A stretch of DNA of 64,000 bases from JANOYC01 sp031428675 (GTDB lineage Bacteria > Actinomycetota > Actinomycetes > Actinomycetales > Microbacteriaceae). The stretch lies in NCBI GenBank assembly GCA_031428675.1, contig JANOYC010000052.1:8551-72550 (forward strand), read 5' to 3'. The first letter of the stretch is position 1. Each line of letters starts with the position of its first letter. Shown here in pieces: positions 1 through 8,265 of this stretch. Under the pieces are notes generated by a model that ran no database searches, was not told where the DNA came from, and saw only the letters and a program-made list of their open reading frames with translations. Position numbers and translations under genes: made by a program.

Positions 1-175
1 CGACGATACCCACGAGGATGAACAGAGCGTAGGCGTGGATGATCGGGTTGAACGCGAACCAGCTGAGACCTGCGTCACGCAACCACTGGCCGAGATTGAA
101 CTGGGACAGTGATTCGTCCGGGCTGGGGATGCTGCCGCGGAGAACATCCAATGATGCGAACAACGAAACCGACAC
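1..175 (-). CDS. lgt: Prolipoprotein diacylglyceryl transferase, N-terminal part (runs off the window)
   Basis: Only the first ~58 codons are present; the gene continues past base 1. The translation has a short N-terminal tail with the SIPSP motif, then a segment ending FNPIIHAYALFILVGIV. This resembles the start of Lgt, the integral membrane enzyme that moves diacylglycerol from phosphatidylglycerol to the lipobox cysteine of prolipoproteins. It lies just downstream of trpA, a common actinobacterial arrangement. An in-frame stop sits two codons before the GTG at 175, so that GTG is the earliest start. A TTG at 163 is better spaced from the GAAAGG ribosome-binding sequence and may be the real start. 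Confidence 0.8.
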   Translation of the reverse strand, partial: MSVSLFASLDVLRGSIPSPDESLSQFNLGQWLRDAGLSWFAFNPIIHAYALFILVGIV

Positions 176-237
176 CTTTCAGTGAGTGAACTCGACAAGC
201 CTAGTGCGGGTCGAGGTTGTGCGAGATGCGCTCCCGC

Positions 238-1017
238 CTAGTTCTTGCCACTCGCGAGCTCAGCGGCGACGCGCGCCACCCCGGCTACCCCGCCGTCAGC
301 GAGCGCGGAAACGAGCGCCGACCCCACGATGGCGCCGTCGGCGTAACTGAGCACTTCGCGCACTTGGCGTGCCGTCGAGATGCCGACGCCAACGCACGCG
401 CTTGTTGACCCGGCATTGCGCAGTCGTGCCACGAGCGAACGGGCTGCGGCGTCGACGTCGGTGCGAGCTCCGGTAATGCCCATTGTCGACACCGCGTAGA
501 CGAAGCCGCGGCTCAGTTCGACCGCCTGTCGCAGTCGAACGTCGGTCGACGATGGAGCCGCGAGGAAGACGCGGTCTAGGGCTGCGCGCTCGGATTCGCG
601 CAACCACTCCGCGGCTTCATCCGGGATGAGATCCGGGGTGATCAGACCGGCTCCCCCGGCGTCGACGAGAGCATCGGCGAAGGTGCCCACCCCGTACTGC
701 ACCACGGGGTTCCAATAGGTCATGACCAACGTCGGTGCAGACACTCGTGTGGTGATCGCGGCAATCGCCTCGAAGCCATGACGCAAGCGGAAGCCACCGG
801 CCAGCGCCTGCTGGGTCGCTTTCTGGATGACCGTGCCATCCATCACCGGGTCGGAGTACGGCAGTCCCAATTCGAGAATGTCGACACCGTTCTCGACGAT
901 GGCGACGGCAGCGTCGATGCTTGTTTGAAGGTCAGGAAACCCGACCGGGAGATATCCGATCAGCGCGCCGCTGCCCGCGTTGACCCGCGCGGCGATGGTG
1001 TCTCTGACGAGGCTCAT
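238..1017 (-). CDS. trpA: Tryptophan synthase alpha chain
   Basis: This 259-residue TIM-barrel protein cleaves indole-3-glycerol phosphate to indole and glyceraldehyde-3-phosphate, and passes indole to TrpB through the alpha2-beta2 tunnel. The catalytic pair is visible: Glu49 in DILELGLPYSDP and Asp60 in DPVMDG, at the same positions as in E. coli TrpA. The phosphate-binding segments GVGIS and GAIVGSA are near the C-terminus. Its ATG overlaps the trpB stop by 4 bp, which suggests translational coupling and equal subunit amounts. It is the last trp gene of the cluster; lgt follows after 62 bp. Length is normal for the family. Confidence 0.97.
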   Translation of the reverse strand: MSLVRDTIAARVNAGSGALIGYLPVGFPDLQTSIDAAVAIVENGVDILELGLPYSDPVMDGTVIQKATQQALAGGFRLRHGFEAIAAITTRVSAPTLVMTYWNPVVQYGVGTFADALVDAGGAGLITPDLIPDEAAEWLRESERAALDRVFLAAPSSTDVRLRQAVELSRGFVYAVSTMGITGARTDVDAAARSLVARLRNAGSTSACVGVGISTARQVREVLSYADGAIVGSALVSALADGGVAGVARVAAELASGKN

Positions 1018-2246
1018 GCGAGCCCACTGTCGCTGTCATCGACACCGGTGCCGGCGTCGAGGATGTCGAAGTAGCGGCCGGCCGTTTCCATGTCTTTGTC
1101 GCCGCGTCCGCTGAGGTTGACCAGGATGATCGCGTCTGGGCCGAGATCGCGCCCGAGCGCCACGGTGCCCGCGAGGGCGTGCGCCGACTCAATTGCCGGG
1201 ATGATTCCCTCGGTGCGGCTGAGCAGACGCAAAGCCTGCATCGCTTCGTCGTCGGTGATCGGCAGGTAGTTCGCACGGCCGATGTCGTGCAGCCACGCGT
1301 GCTCCGGTCCGACGCCGGGGTAGTCGAGGCCAGCAGAGATGGAATGCGAGTCGATGGTCTGTCCGTCGTCGTCCTGCAGCATGTAGCTGCGTGCACCGTG
1401 GAGCACTCCGGGCCGCCCGCGAGTGATTGTGGCGGCGTGGCGCTCGGTGAGGTGGCCCTCGCCCGATGCTTCGTAGCCGTACAAGGCAACACCGGGGTCA
1501 TCGAGGAACGCGTGGAAAATGCCGATGGCATTGCTGCCGCCGCCCACGCACGCGGTAACAGCGTCGGGCAATCGGCCGGTGAGCTCAAGCACCTGTGCCC
1601 GGGCTTCCTCGCCGATGATCTTGTGGAAGTCGCGAACCATCACCGGAAATGGGTGCGGACCGGCGACTGTTCCCAAAAGGTAGTGCGTGTTGTCGACGTT
1701 CGCGACCCAATCGCGGAGCGCTTCGTTGATTGCGTCTTTGAGGGTGCGAGAACCGGTCTGGACCGGGATCACCGTGGCACCGAGCAACCGCATGCGGGCC
1801 ACGTTCAGCGCTTGGCGTTCGGTGTCGACCTCGCCCATATAAACGACGCACTCCATGCCGAAGAGCGCGGCGGCCGTGGCGGTGGCGACACCGTGCTGCC
1901 CAGCGCCGGTCTCTGCGATAAGTCGCGTCTTGCCGATTCGTCGAGCAAGCAGCGCCTGCCCCAGCACATTGTTGATCTTGTGCGAGCCGGTGTGGTTGAG
2001 GTCTTCGCGTTTGAGAATGACCCGGGCTCCACCGGCGTGTTCCGCGAAGCGGGGTACTTCTGTGATGATCGATGGTCGACCCGTGTAGTTCGCATGCAAA
2101 GCTGCGAGCTCCGCTTGAAATGCCGAGTCGGTGCGAGCTGCAACATAGGCGGCGTCGAGTTCGTCGAGCGCTGCGATGAGCGATTCCGGCACAAACCGGC
2201 CGCCGAATTCGCCGAAGTAGGGGCCGGCTGCTGAACGAAGATCCAC
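1014..2246 (-). CDS. trpB: Tryptophan synthase beta chain
   Basis: This is a 410-residue PLP enzyme that condenses indole with serine to give tryptophan. Lys90 in the motif HTGSHKIN is the PLP Schiff-base lysine. The AETGAGQHG segment (about 112-120) and a glycine-rich phosphate loop (GGGSNAIG) are intact, and the N-terminus PYFGEFGGRFVPE is typical of TrpB1. The start is a GTG three bases after the trpC stop, with no strong Shine-Dalgarno, so translation is probably coupled to trpC. Its own end overlaps the trpA start by 4 bp. Nothing abnormal is seen. Confidence 0.97.
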   Translation of the reverse strand: MDLRSAAGPYFGEFGGRFVPESLIAALDELDAAYVAARTDSAFQAELAALHANYTGRPSIITEVPRFAEHAGGARVILKREDLNHTGSHKINNVLGQALLARRIGKTRLIAETGAGQHGVATATAAALFGMECVVYMGEVDTERQALNVARMRLLGATVIPVQTGSRTLKDAINEALRDWVANVDNTHYLLGTVAGPHPFPVMVRDFHKIIGEEARAQVLELTGRLPDAVTACVGGGSNAIGIFHAFLDDPGVALYGYEASGEGHLTERHAATITRGRPGVLHGARSYMLQDDDGQTIDSHSISAGLDYPGVGPEHAWLHDIGRANYLPITDDEAMQALRLLSRTEGIIPAIESAHALAGTVALGRDLGPDAIILVNLSGRGDKDMETAGRYFDILDAGTGVDDSDSGLA

Positions 2247-2248
2247 TG

Positions 2249-3022
2249 CTACACCGCCAGGAACTCTGCGAGCGTGGCAACGGGGTCGCCCCCGGTTACC
2301 AGCGCTTCGCCGACGAGAACGACGTCGGCGCCCGCAGAGCGGTAGTGAGCAACGTCGGCTGCGGACTTCACTGCTGATTCAGCGACGCGGATGACTCCGG
2401 TCGGGATACGGTCGGCCAGTCGTCCGAACAGGTCTTGGTCGAGCTCGAAGGTGCTGAGATCGCGGGCGTTGACGCCGATGAGCGATGCGCCAATGTCGAG
2501 GGCGCGGGACACCTCGTCTTCGGCGTGGGTCTCGACCAGGGCGGTCATCCCCAATTGAGCGATGAGCGAGTTCAGCGAAAGCAGCGTTGGCTGGTCGAGA
2601 GCGGCGACAATGAGCAATACGAGGTCAGCCCCGGCGGCCCGCGCTTCGAACACCTGGTAAGGGTCGGCGATGAAGTCTTTGCGGAGTACGGGAAGGTTCG
2701 TTGCCGAGCGCACCGCTTCGAGATCGGCGAGCGAGCCGGAGAATCGTCGCTGTTCGGTCAACACGCTGATCGCACTAGCACCGCCAGCTTCATAGAGCAC
2801 GGCAAGTTCAGCGGGATCGGGGATATCGGCGAGCGTACCGCGCGATGGACTGGCGCGCTTAACTTCGGCGATGATCTTCACCCGATCGGCCGGTGCGAGC
2901 GCCGCGAGAGCATCGATTGCCGGGGCTCGATCGAGGGCGGCCGCTTGCACGCTCGCGAAACTGAGGGCAGAGCGGCGCTCCGAAGCGTCTGCGAGCGCTC
3001 CGGCTACGAGATCGGCTAGCAC
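2249..3022 (-). CDS. trpC: Indole-3-glycerol phosphate synthase
   Basis: This 257-residue monofunctional TrpC closes the ring of carboxyphenylaminodeoxyribulose phosphate to indole-3-glycerol phosphate. Family motifs are present: KIIAEVKRASPSRG (catalytic Lys and phosphate grip), LRKDF, IGVNARDLSTF and ESAVKSAADV. The open frame extends further upstream, but that part only duplicates the neighbouring gene in another frame. The GTG at 3022 gives the expected N-terminus VLADLVAGALADA and lies 1 bp past the stop of the preceding gene. No TrpF domain is fused. It sits between the HGxxPAAW protein and trpB. Confidence 0.95.
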   Translation of the reverse strand: MLADLVAGALADASERRSALSFASVQAAALDRAPAIDALAALAPADRVKIIAEVKRASPSRGTLADIPDPAELAVLYEAGGASAISVLTEQRRFSGSLADLEAVRSATNLPVLRKDFIADPYQVFEARAAGADLVLLIVAALDQPTLLSLNSLIAQLGMTALVETHAEDEVSRALDIGASLIGVNARDLSTFELDQDLFGRLADRIPTGVIRVAESAVKSAADVAHYRSAGADVVLVGEALVTGGDPVATLAEFLAV

Positions 3023-3023
3023 T

Positions 3024-3254
3024 CTAGGAGTGCACCTTCGGGTTGACCTTGTCGCCGTTGACGCCGTAGCCGGCGCGCGCCAATACCCAACCCGAGATAG
3101 CACCGATGATGACGATGCCCACCGAGGCCCACACGAGCCACGCAAGGTCGAACCAGAATGCGAACGTGCCGATCGTGAATCCGACCAGCATGATGACGAC
3201 AGCCGTCCACGCGGCGGGCGAGTTGCCGTGGCCGAGGTCTGACTCTTCGCTCAC
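3024..3254 (-). CDS. HGxxPAAW family small membrane protein
   Basis: This 76-residue protein carries the signature HGNSPAAW at residues 9-16, followed by two hydrophobic segments (about 17-35 and 40-58) and a basic tail containing GDKVNPK. Actinobacteria commonly have this short two-pass membrane protein between trpE and trpC. No biochemical function is established, and the position is the only hint of a link to tryptophan metabolism. Its stop is 1 bp from the trpC start, so the two are surely cotranscribed. Confidence 0.88.
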   Translation of the reverse strand: MSEESDLGHGNSPAAWTAVVIMLVGFTIGTFAFWFDLAWLVWASVGIVIIGAISGWVLARAGYGVNGDKVNPKVHS

Positions 3255-3293
3255 GATGCTCCTTCAGTGTGACTGCAGTTTCCGTCGTCCAGT

Positions 3294-3935
3294 CTATCGG
3301 GACGCCGGGTCGTCGCTCTCGCCGGGCGTTCGCCAGTCGCCGATCCCGTTCTCGTCTGGCCGATCCGAGGTCGGGTCGTCGCCGATCGACAACGAATCCC
3401 AATCCCCCAGCGGCGCGGGAGCGGCGGATGCCTCGGCGAAGCGAACCACGGTGTGGCGGCGCGTGGATCCCGGCCAACGGCTGCCGCCGATGAGGATAGC
3501 GACGCCGCCAACCGTCGCAATCGCTGCGCCGCCGAAGGCCACCCACGGCCATGCGGACAGGGAGGCGGCGCTCACCGCGGCGGCCACCGAAGCGTCGCCG
3601 TCGATGCCTGTGGCGGCCGTGACAGCGCTGGCTGATGCCGCGACCGGATTGGCGATGGTGAGTACACAGTGCAGCGCGGCGGTCAGGCCAAGCGCCACCT
3701 GCGATACACCGAGAATCACGCGAAAGAGAGGGGACGCAATGGCAATGGCGCCGGCAAGAGCGACGCCGGCAAGAGCGAGTGCCGCGAGCGCCGGTGCCGC
3801 GACGTCGCCGTCAGCGGTGACGGTAAGGTTCTGGGTGGTGAGCACCACCCACTGCTGGGTCCACGCCAATAACAGCAGGGCGGCACCCACCAACAGGCCG
3901 AGGATCGTGGTGAGCTTCAGGCGCTTCGGAGTCAT
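3294..3935 (-). CDS. Trp biosynthesis-associated membrane protein (TIGR02234 type)
   Basis: This is a 213-residue integral membrane protein with about four hydrophobic segments (near 9-26, 46-68, 72-95 and 128-150) and a polar acidic C-terminal tail. Context and pattern match the Trp_oprn_chp / TIGR02234 family, which is found only next to actinobacterial trp genes. The family has no proven function; a role in transport or enzyme tethering is speculative. It follows trpE by 26 bp and precedes the HGxxPAAW gene by 39 bp. The C-terminal third is Asp/Ser/Arg-rich and probably disordered in the cytoplasm. Confidence 0.88.
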   Translation of the reverse strand: MTPKRLKLTTILGLLVGAALLLLAWTQQWVVLTTQNLTVTADGDVAAPALAALALAGVALAGAIAIASPLFRVILGVSQVALGLTAALHCVLTIANPVAASASAVTAATGIDGDASVAAAVSAASLSAWPWVAFGGAAIATVGGVAILIGGSRWPGSTRRHTVVRFAEASAAPAPLGDWDSLSIGDDPTSDRPDENGIGDWRTPGESDDPASR

Positions 3936-3961
3936 CGGGTGTCGCCCAGTGTGCGAAGAAA

Positions 3962-5485
3962 TCAGCGCACCCGCCGCATGGCGTTGGCGATAGCGACGGC
4001 CCGAAGCGGAGCGGCGGCCTTATTGCGAGACTCGAGGTGCTCTGCCTCAGGATCGGAATCGGCGACGAGTCCGGCACCAGCCTGAACACGGGCCATCCCG
4101 CCGGCAATCGTCGCCGTGCGGATGGCGATCGCCAAGTCTGCGTCGCCAGCGAAGTCGAAGTAGCCGATCACTCCCCCGTAGACGCCGCGTTGTGCGGGTT
4201 CGAGTTCGTCGATGATTTCGAGAGCTCTCGGTTTGGGTGCGCCGGAAAGGGTGCCAGCGGGGAACGTGGCGCGGAAGACATCGATGGCGCTGCGCTTGTC
4301 TCGCAGGGTGCCCTCGACGCTCGAGACGAGGTGCATGATGTGGCTGAACCGCTCCACTTGCATGAACTCGGTGACCTCGACGGAGCCCGGCACGCAGACC
4401 TTGAGAAGGTCGTTTCGAGCGAGGTCGACGAGCATGAGGTGCTCTGCTCGCTCTTTCTCGTCGCTTTCCAAGTCGTCGGCGAGCTGCTGGTCTTGCTCAG
4501 GTGTGGCCCCTCGAGGCTTCGACCCCGCGATCGGATGCATGGTGACGCGACCGTGGTCGACCTTGACGAGGGCTTCGGGAGACGACCCGACGATGGAATA
4601 GGGCTCGCCGGCGACGTCGACGAGCGTGAGAACGTACATGTACGGGCTCGGATTGAGGCTGCGAAGAACGCGGTAGACGTCTATAGGTTCGGCAGTGATC
4701 TCGTGGTCGAATCGCTGGGAGATCACGACTTGGAAAACGTCACCGTCGCGGATGTAATTCTTCGACCGTGCGATCGCCGTGTGGAACTCCTCGGCACTGA
4801 CGCGAGGGCGTGGAGTCGGCTCGATGGAGAAATCCACCTCAGACAGGAAAGTTTCGCTCGGCGATCCCAAACGAGTCTCGAGCGCGTCGAGTCGTGACTG
4901 CGCGTCGTCCCAGAGCGCGTGCGCGTCATTCGTGTCGTCCGCGAGCGCCGTCGCGATCAAGAGCACACTGCCGGTGCGATGATCGAGCACAACCAGTTCG
5001 GCAACGAAGCTGAGCGCCTGACCGGGCACGTCGAAGTCTGCCGGCGGCACGTTCGGGAGGCGCTCCAGTTGGCGAATAGCCTCCCAGCCGATGAAGCCGA
5101 CCAACCCGCCGGTCAGTGGCGGGTGCTCGTCGACGCGAGGAGTGCTCCAGCGCTCATACAGTCGATTGAGGGCGTCGAGCGGCAGTGTGGGCGCATCCAG
5201 ACCGAGGGCGCGTTCGGCGCTCATCCCGTAGTCGATCCAGGCGGCCTGGCTTCCGTCTTGCGTGAGTACGCCGAACGATGACACCCCGACAAAGGAGTAT
5301 CTCGACCAAACGCCGCCCTGCTCGGCGGATTCGAGCAGGAAGGAGCCAGGAGTTCCCTCGGCGAGCTTGCGGTAGATGCCGATAGGGGTCTCTCCGTCGG
5401 CGAACAACTCACGGATGACGGGCACGACTCGGTGGCCGGACGAGACTCGAGTCTCGAAATCAGCGCGAGCGGTCGTGCTGGTCAT
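3962..5485 (-). CDS. trpE: Anthranilate synthase component I
   Basis: This 507-residue chorismate-utilising enzyme forms anthranilate from chorismate with a TrpG amidotransferase that is not encoded in this window. The chorismate-binding core is intact: SSPEALVKV, HPIAGSKPRG, DEKERAEHLMLVDLARND, FRATFPAGTLSGAPKPRA and GVYGGVIGYFDF. The N-terminal allosteric region has a LLES-type tryptophan-binding element (FLLESAEQGGVWSRYSFVG). The ATG overlaps the hisI stop by 4 bp, so trp expression starts inside the his transcript here. No trp leader peptide or attenuator can exist at this junction. Confidence 0.96.
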   Translation of the reverse strand: MTSTTARADFETRVSSGHRVVPVIRELFADGETPIGIYRKLAEGTPGSFLLESAEQGGVWSRYSFVGVSSFGVLTQDGSQAAWIDYGMSAERALGLDAPTLPLDALNRLYERWSTPRVDEHPPLTGGLVGFIGWEAIRQLERLPNVPPADFDVPGQALSFVAELVVLDHRTGSVLLIATALADDTNDAHALWDDAQSRLDALETRLGSPSETFLSEVDFSIEPTPRPRVSAEEFHTAIARSKNYIRDGDVFQVVISQRFDHEITAEPIDVYRVLRSLNPSPYMYVLTLVDVAGEPYSIVGSSPEALVKVDHGRVTMHPIAGSKPRGATPEQDQQLADDLESDEKERAEHLMLVDLARNDLLKVCVPGSVEVTEFMQVERFSHIMHLVSSVEGTLRDKRSAIDVFRATFPAGTLSGAPKPRALEIIDELEPAQRGVYGGVIGYFDFAGDADLAIAIRTATIAGGMARVQAGAGLVADSDPEAEHLESRNKAAAPLRAVAIANAMRRVR

Positions 5486-5889
5486 GCTTCGGCGTCTTTC
5501 GTGGGCGCCCCGGCAACCGCATCGACGAAAGGCTCGAGCGGGTCGACGTCAAAGCACGCGTGCGCGCCTGTGTGGCAGGCCGGTCCGTGTTGGTCGACGG
5601 AGACGAGCAGGGTGTCCCCATCGCAATCGAGAGCTGCTGCTCGCACGTACTGCTTGTTGCCGCTCGTGTCGCCCTTGCGCCAGAACTCCCGGCGACTGCG
5701 GGACCAGAAAGTGACCCGGCCCTCGGTTAGGGTGCGCCGCATGGCTTCGGCGTTCATATAGCCAAGCATCAGCACATCACGCGAATCCCATTGCTGGATG
5801 ATGGCCGGGAGGAGGCCGTCTGGGGCGAATCGTGCCCGCGCGATCACGGCATCCACCGTTTCGTTGTTCAGTTGCTCTGCCATGGTCAT
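5482..5889 (-). CDS. hisI: Phosphoribosyl-AMP cyclohydrolase
   Basis: This 135-residue monofunctional enzyme opens the purine ring of PR-AMP at the third step of histidine synthesis. The zinc and magnesium binding residues are visible in DCDGDTLLVSVDQHGPACHTG, read as DCDGD, the HGPACH cysteine/histidine cluster and a later Cys (ACFDV). The WSRSRREFWRKGDTSGN segment is also typical. Two ATG codons lie close together (5889 and 5883); the first follows an ACAGG sequence. It begins 5 bp after hisF and overlaps trpE by 4 bp, joining the histidine and tryptophan gene sets. Confidence 0.95.
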   Translation of the reverse strand: MTMAEQLNNETVDAVIARARFAPDGLLPAIIQQWDSRDVLMLGYMNAEAMRRTLTEGRVTFWSRSRREFWRKGDTSGNKQYVRAAALDCDGDTLLVSVDQHGPACHTGAHACFDVDPLEPFVDAVAGAPTKDAEA

Positions 5890-5894
5890 CCTGT

Positions 5895-6656
5895 TCAGCG
5901 GGTGATGACGCCGGCGCGCGCGAGCTCGCGCTTGACGTCGCCGACGGTCAGTTCTCCATTGTGGAACACGGATGCCGCGAGCACCGCATCCGCCCCGGCC
6001 GTTATTGCGGGCAGGAAGTGCGCCAATGCTCCGGCGCCGCCGGAGGCGATGACGGGAACGTGGCTTGCCGCTCTCATCGCCGCGACCAGGTCGAGGTCGA
6101 ATCCCGACTTGGTGCCGTCGGCGTCGATCGAGTTGACGAGCAGTTCCCCCGCTCCGCGCTCGATGGCCTCTCGCGCCCAGTCAAGCGCGTCGAGGTCGGT
6201 TTCTGTGCGGCCGCCATGCGTCGTCACAACAAAACCGCTCGCCGTGCGAGCCGATCGTTTGACGTCGAGGGAGAGCACGAGCACTTGCGCGCCGAACCGG
6301 TCGGCGATCTCGCCGATCAGTGCCGGGCGGGCGATTGCAGCACTATTCACGCCGATCTTGTCGGCTCCGCTCGCGAGGAGTCGAGCGACGTCATCGGCAG
6401 AGCGCACTCCTCCGCCGACGGTCAACGGGATGAAGACCTGTTCGGCCGTCGCACGCACGACGTCGTACATGGTGTCCCGGTTGTCGACGGTGGCTTTCAC
6501 ATCGAGGAAGGTGATTTCATCGGCGCCTTGCTCGTAGTACTTCCGTGCCAGTTCGATCGGGTCGCCCGCGTCGCGGAGGTTGAGAAAGTTGACGCCTTTG
6601 ACCACGCGCCCTGCGGCGACGTCTAGACACGGGATGACCCTGACCGCTACTGCCAT
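5895..6656 (-). CDS. hisF: Imidazole glycerol phosphate synthase, cyclase subunit
   Basis: This is a 253-residue TIM-barrel cyclase that partners the HisH glutaminase (not in this window) to make imidazole glycerol phosphate and AICAR. The start at 6656 gives the canonical N-terminus MAVAVRVIPCLDVAAGRVVKG; upstream in-frame codons belong to hisG in another frame. The catalytic aspartates lie in IPCLDV (about residue 12) and NSIDADGTKSGFD (about 131). The half-barrel phosphate motifs LTVGGGVRS and VIASGGAG are present. It sits 2 bp after hisG and 5 bp before hisI. Confidence 0.96.
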   Translation of the reverse strand: MAVAVRVIPCLDVAAGRVVKGVNFLNLRDAGDPIELARKYYEQGADEITFLDVKATVDNRDTMYDVVRATAEQVFIPLTVGGGVRSADDVARLLASGADKIGVNSAAIARPALIGEIADRFGAQVLVLSLDVKRSARTASGFVVTTHGGRTETDLDALDWAREAIERGAGELLVNSIDADGTKSGFDLDLVAAMRAASHVPVIASGGAGALAHFLPAITAGADAVLAASVFHNGELTVGDVKRELARAGVITR

Positions 6657-6658
6657 CG

Positions 6659-7498
6659 TCAAATCCGGGCGGCGTGGATCGCGCTCACGAGAATCGCGCG
6701 GGCACCCAGGTCGTACAACTGATCCATGATCTGGTTCGTGTCGGCGCGGGGAACCATGGCGCGCACCGCAACCCAATCCGGATCTTGAAGTGGGCTGATT
6801 GTCGGGGACTCAATGCCGGGGGTGACCCGCGTCGCGTCGCCCACGAGCGTGAGCGGCACGTCGTAGTCCATAAGGACGTACTGCCAGGCGACGAGCACAC
6901 CGTGCAAACGGCGCTCCAGCGTCGCGATTCCGGGTAGGTCGGCGCGCGCCGAGATGAGCACGGCACTGGATTCGAGGATGACGGGCCCAAAGATCTCCAG
7001 ACCCTGCGCGCGCAACGTCGACCCCGTGGAGACGACATCGGCAACGGCATCCGCCACTCCGAGGCGAACCGCCGACTCGACGGCGCCGTCGAGCGACACG
7101 AGGATCGCGGATACGCCGTTCCGTGCAAGGAAGTTGCCGACCAGGCCCGGGTAACTCGTAGCTACCCGAACGCCCTCGAGTTCGCCGAGAGCGGTGAATC
7201 GGCCGTGCGGGCCGGCGAAGCGGAAAGTTGACTCGCCGAAGTCCAGGCTCGCGATCTCCGTCGCCGTCGAGCCGGAATCGAGCAGGAGGTCACGGCCGGT
7301 GATGCCGACATCGAGCGCTCCGGAACCGACGTACGTCGCGATGTCCCGCGGTCGCAGGTAGAAGAACTCCACGCCATTGCGCGGGTCGGACACGTTGAGT
7401 GCGCGAGGGTCGCGGCGGCCGTTGTAACCGGCTTCCGCGAGCATCTCGGCGGCAGTCTCGGCAAGCGAGCCCTTGTTCGGCACGGCAATGCGCAACAT
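6659..7498 (-). CDS. hisG: ATP phosphoribosyltransferase
   Basis: This 279-residue long-form HisG catalyses the first committed step of histidine synthesis, ATP plus PRPP to phosphoribosyl-ATP. The N-terminal catalytic part starts LRIAVPNKGSLAETA and contains GITGRDLLLDSG. The PRPP loop segment is DAVADVVSTGSTLRAQGL (about 157-174). The last ~75 residues correspond to the HisG C-terminal regulatory domain that binds histidine, so the enzyme should be feedback inhibited and independent of HisZ. It is preceded by hisE with a 47-bp gap. Length matches the actinobacterial form. Confidence 0.96.
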   Translation of the reverse strand: MLRIAVPNKGSLAETAAEMLAEAGYNGRRDPRALNVSDPRNGVEFFYLRPRDIATYVGSGALDVGITGRDLLLDSGSTATEIASLDFGESTFRFAGPHGRFTALGELEGVRVATSYPGLVGNFLARNGVSAILVSLDGAVESAVRLGVADAVADVVSTGSTLRAQGLEIFGPVILESSAVLISARADLPGIATLERRLHGVLVAWQYVLMDYDVPLTLVGDATRVTPGIESPTISPLQDPDWVAVRAMVPRADTNQIMDQLYDLGARAILVSAIHAARI

Positions 7499-7545
7499 CG
7501 TCTGTCGTCGTTTCTCTTGAAGGAGTGAGGGTGAAGGTGGTTGCG

Positions 7546-7809
7546 TCAGAGATGGCGATAGACATCGGCCGTCGTCAGGCCCTTGGCGAGCATGAGCACC
7601 TGCAGGTGGTACAACAGCTGCGAGATCTCCTCGGCCGTCTCCTGATCGCTCTGGTATTCCGCGGCCATCCAGACTTCGGCGGCTTCTTCGACGATCTTCT
7701 TGCCGATGCCGTGCACTCCTGAGTCGAGTTCGGCCACCGTGCGCGACCCGGCGGGGCGCGTTGCGGCCTTGTCGCTCAGCTCAGCGAACAGTTCGTCGAA
7801 GGTCTTCAC
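7546..7809 (-). CDS. hisE: Phosphoribosyl-ATP pyrophosphatase
   Basis: This is an 87-residue all-alpha MazG-like hydrolase that removes pyrophosphate from PR-ATP, the second step of histidine synthesis. The conserved acidic metal-binding helices are seen in KKIVEEAAEVWMAAEYQS and ETAEEISQLLYHLQVLM. It begins the local his gene group. The next gene upstream is an FKBP isomerase 30 bp away on the same strand. HisE is separate from HisI here, as is usual in Actinobacteria. Confidence 0.95.
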   Translation of the reverse strand: MKTFDELFAELSDKAATRPAGSRTVAELDSGVHGIGKKIVEEAAEVWMAAEYQSDQETAEEISQLLYHLQVLMLAKGLTTADVYRHL

Positions 7810-7839
7810 GGCTCCAAGATTACCGGTCGGCGAGAGCGG

Positions 7840-8214
7840 TCAGCGGACGCCGAGCAGGTCGATGACGAACGTGAGCGTGCGGCCCGAGAGTCGGTGACCC
7901 CCGCCAGCAGGACCGTAAGCAAGGTGTGGTGGGCAGATGAGCTGTCGACGGCCGCCGACCTTCATTCCGGGGATGCCGTCCTGCCAGCCTTTGATGAGTC
8001 CCGACAGCGGGAAAGAGATTGACTGGCCGCGGCTCCAGCTCGAGTCGAACTCTTCGCCGGACTCGAAATCGACACCGAGGTAGTGCACGTCGACGGTCGC
8101 GCGAGCGGTTGCTTCCGCTCCGGTGCCCTCTTCGATGTCGATGACGACGAGTTCGGTGGGCTCGGGCCCCTCGTAGAATTCGACGTCTGGCTTGGTCTTC
8201 GGTGAATCAGTCAT
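7840..8214 (-). CDS. FKBP-type peptidyl-prolyl cis-trans isomerase
   Basis: This is a 124-residue single FKBP domain, probably cytosolic because no signal peptide or membrane segment is seen. Core FKBP features are the VHYLGVDFESGEEFDSSW strand-loop, SFPLSGLIKGWQDGIPGM and the QLICPPHLAYG segment with the active-site aromatic residues. The frame opens four codons earlier, but MTDSPKTKPD at 8214 is the more usual start. The gene lies between rpe and hisE in the same direction. It probably assists folding; no specific client can be inferred. Confidence 0.92.
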   Translation of the reverse strand: MTDSPKTKPDVEFYEGPEPTELVVIDIEEGTGAEATARATVDVHYLGVDFESGEEFDSSWSRGQSISFPLSGLIKGWQDGIPGMKVGGRRQLICPPHLAYGPAGGGHRLSGRTLTFVIDLLGVR

Positions 8215-8265
8215 GCACCCATCCAAGCAGATCAGACGGCGTCGTCTCGTCGGAGAGCGCGGTGC

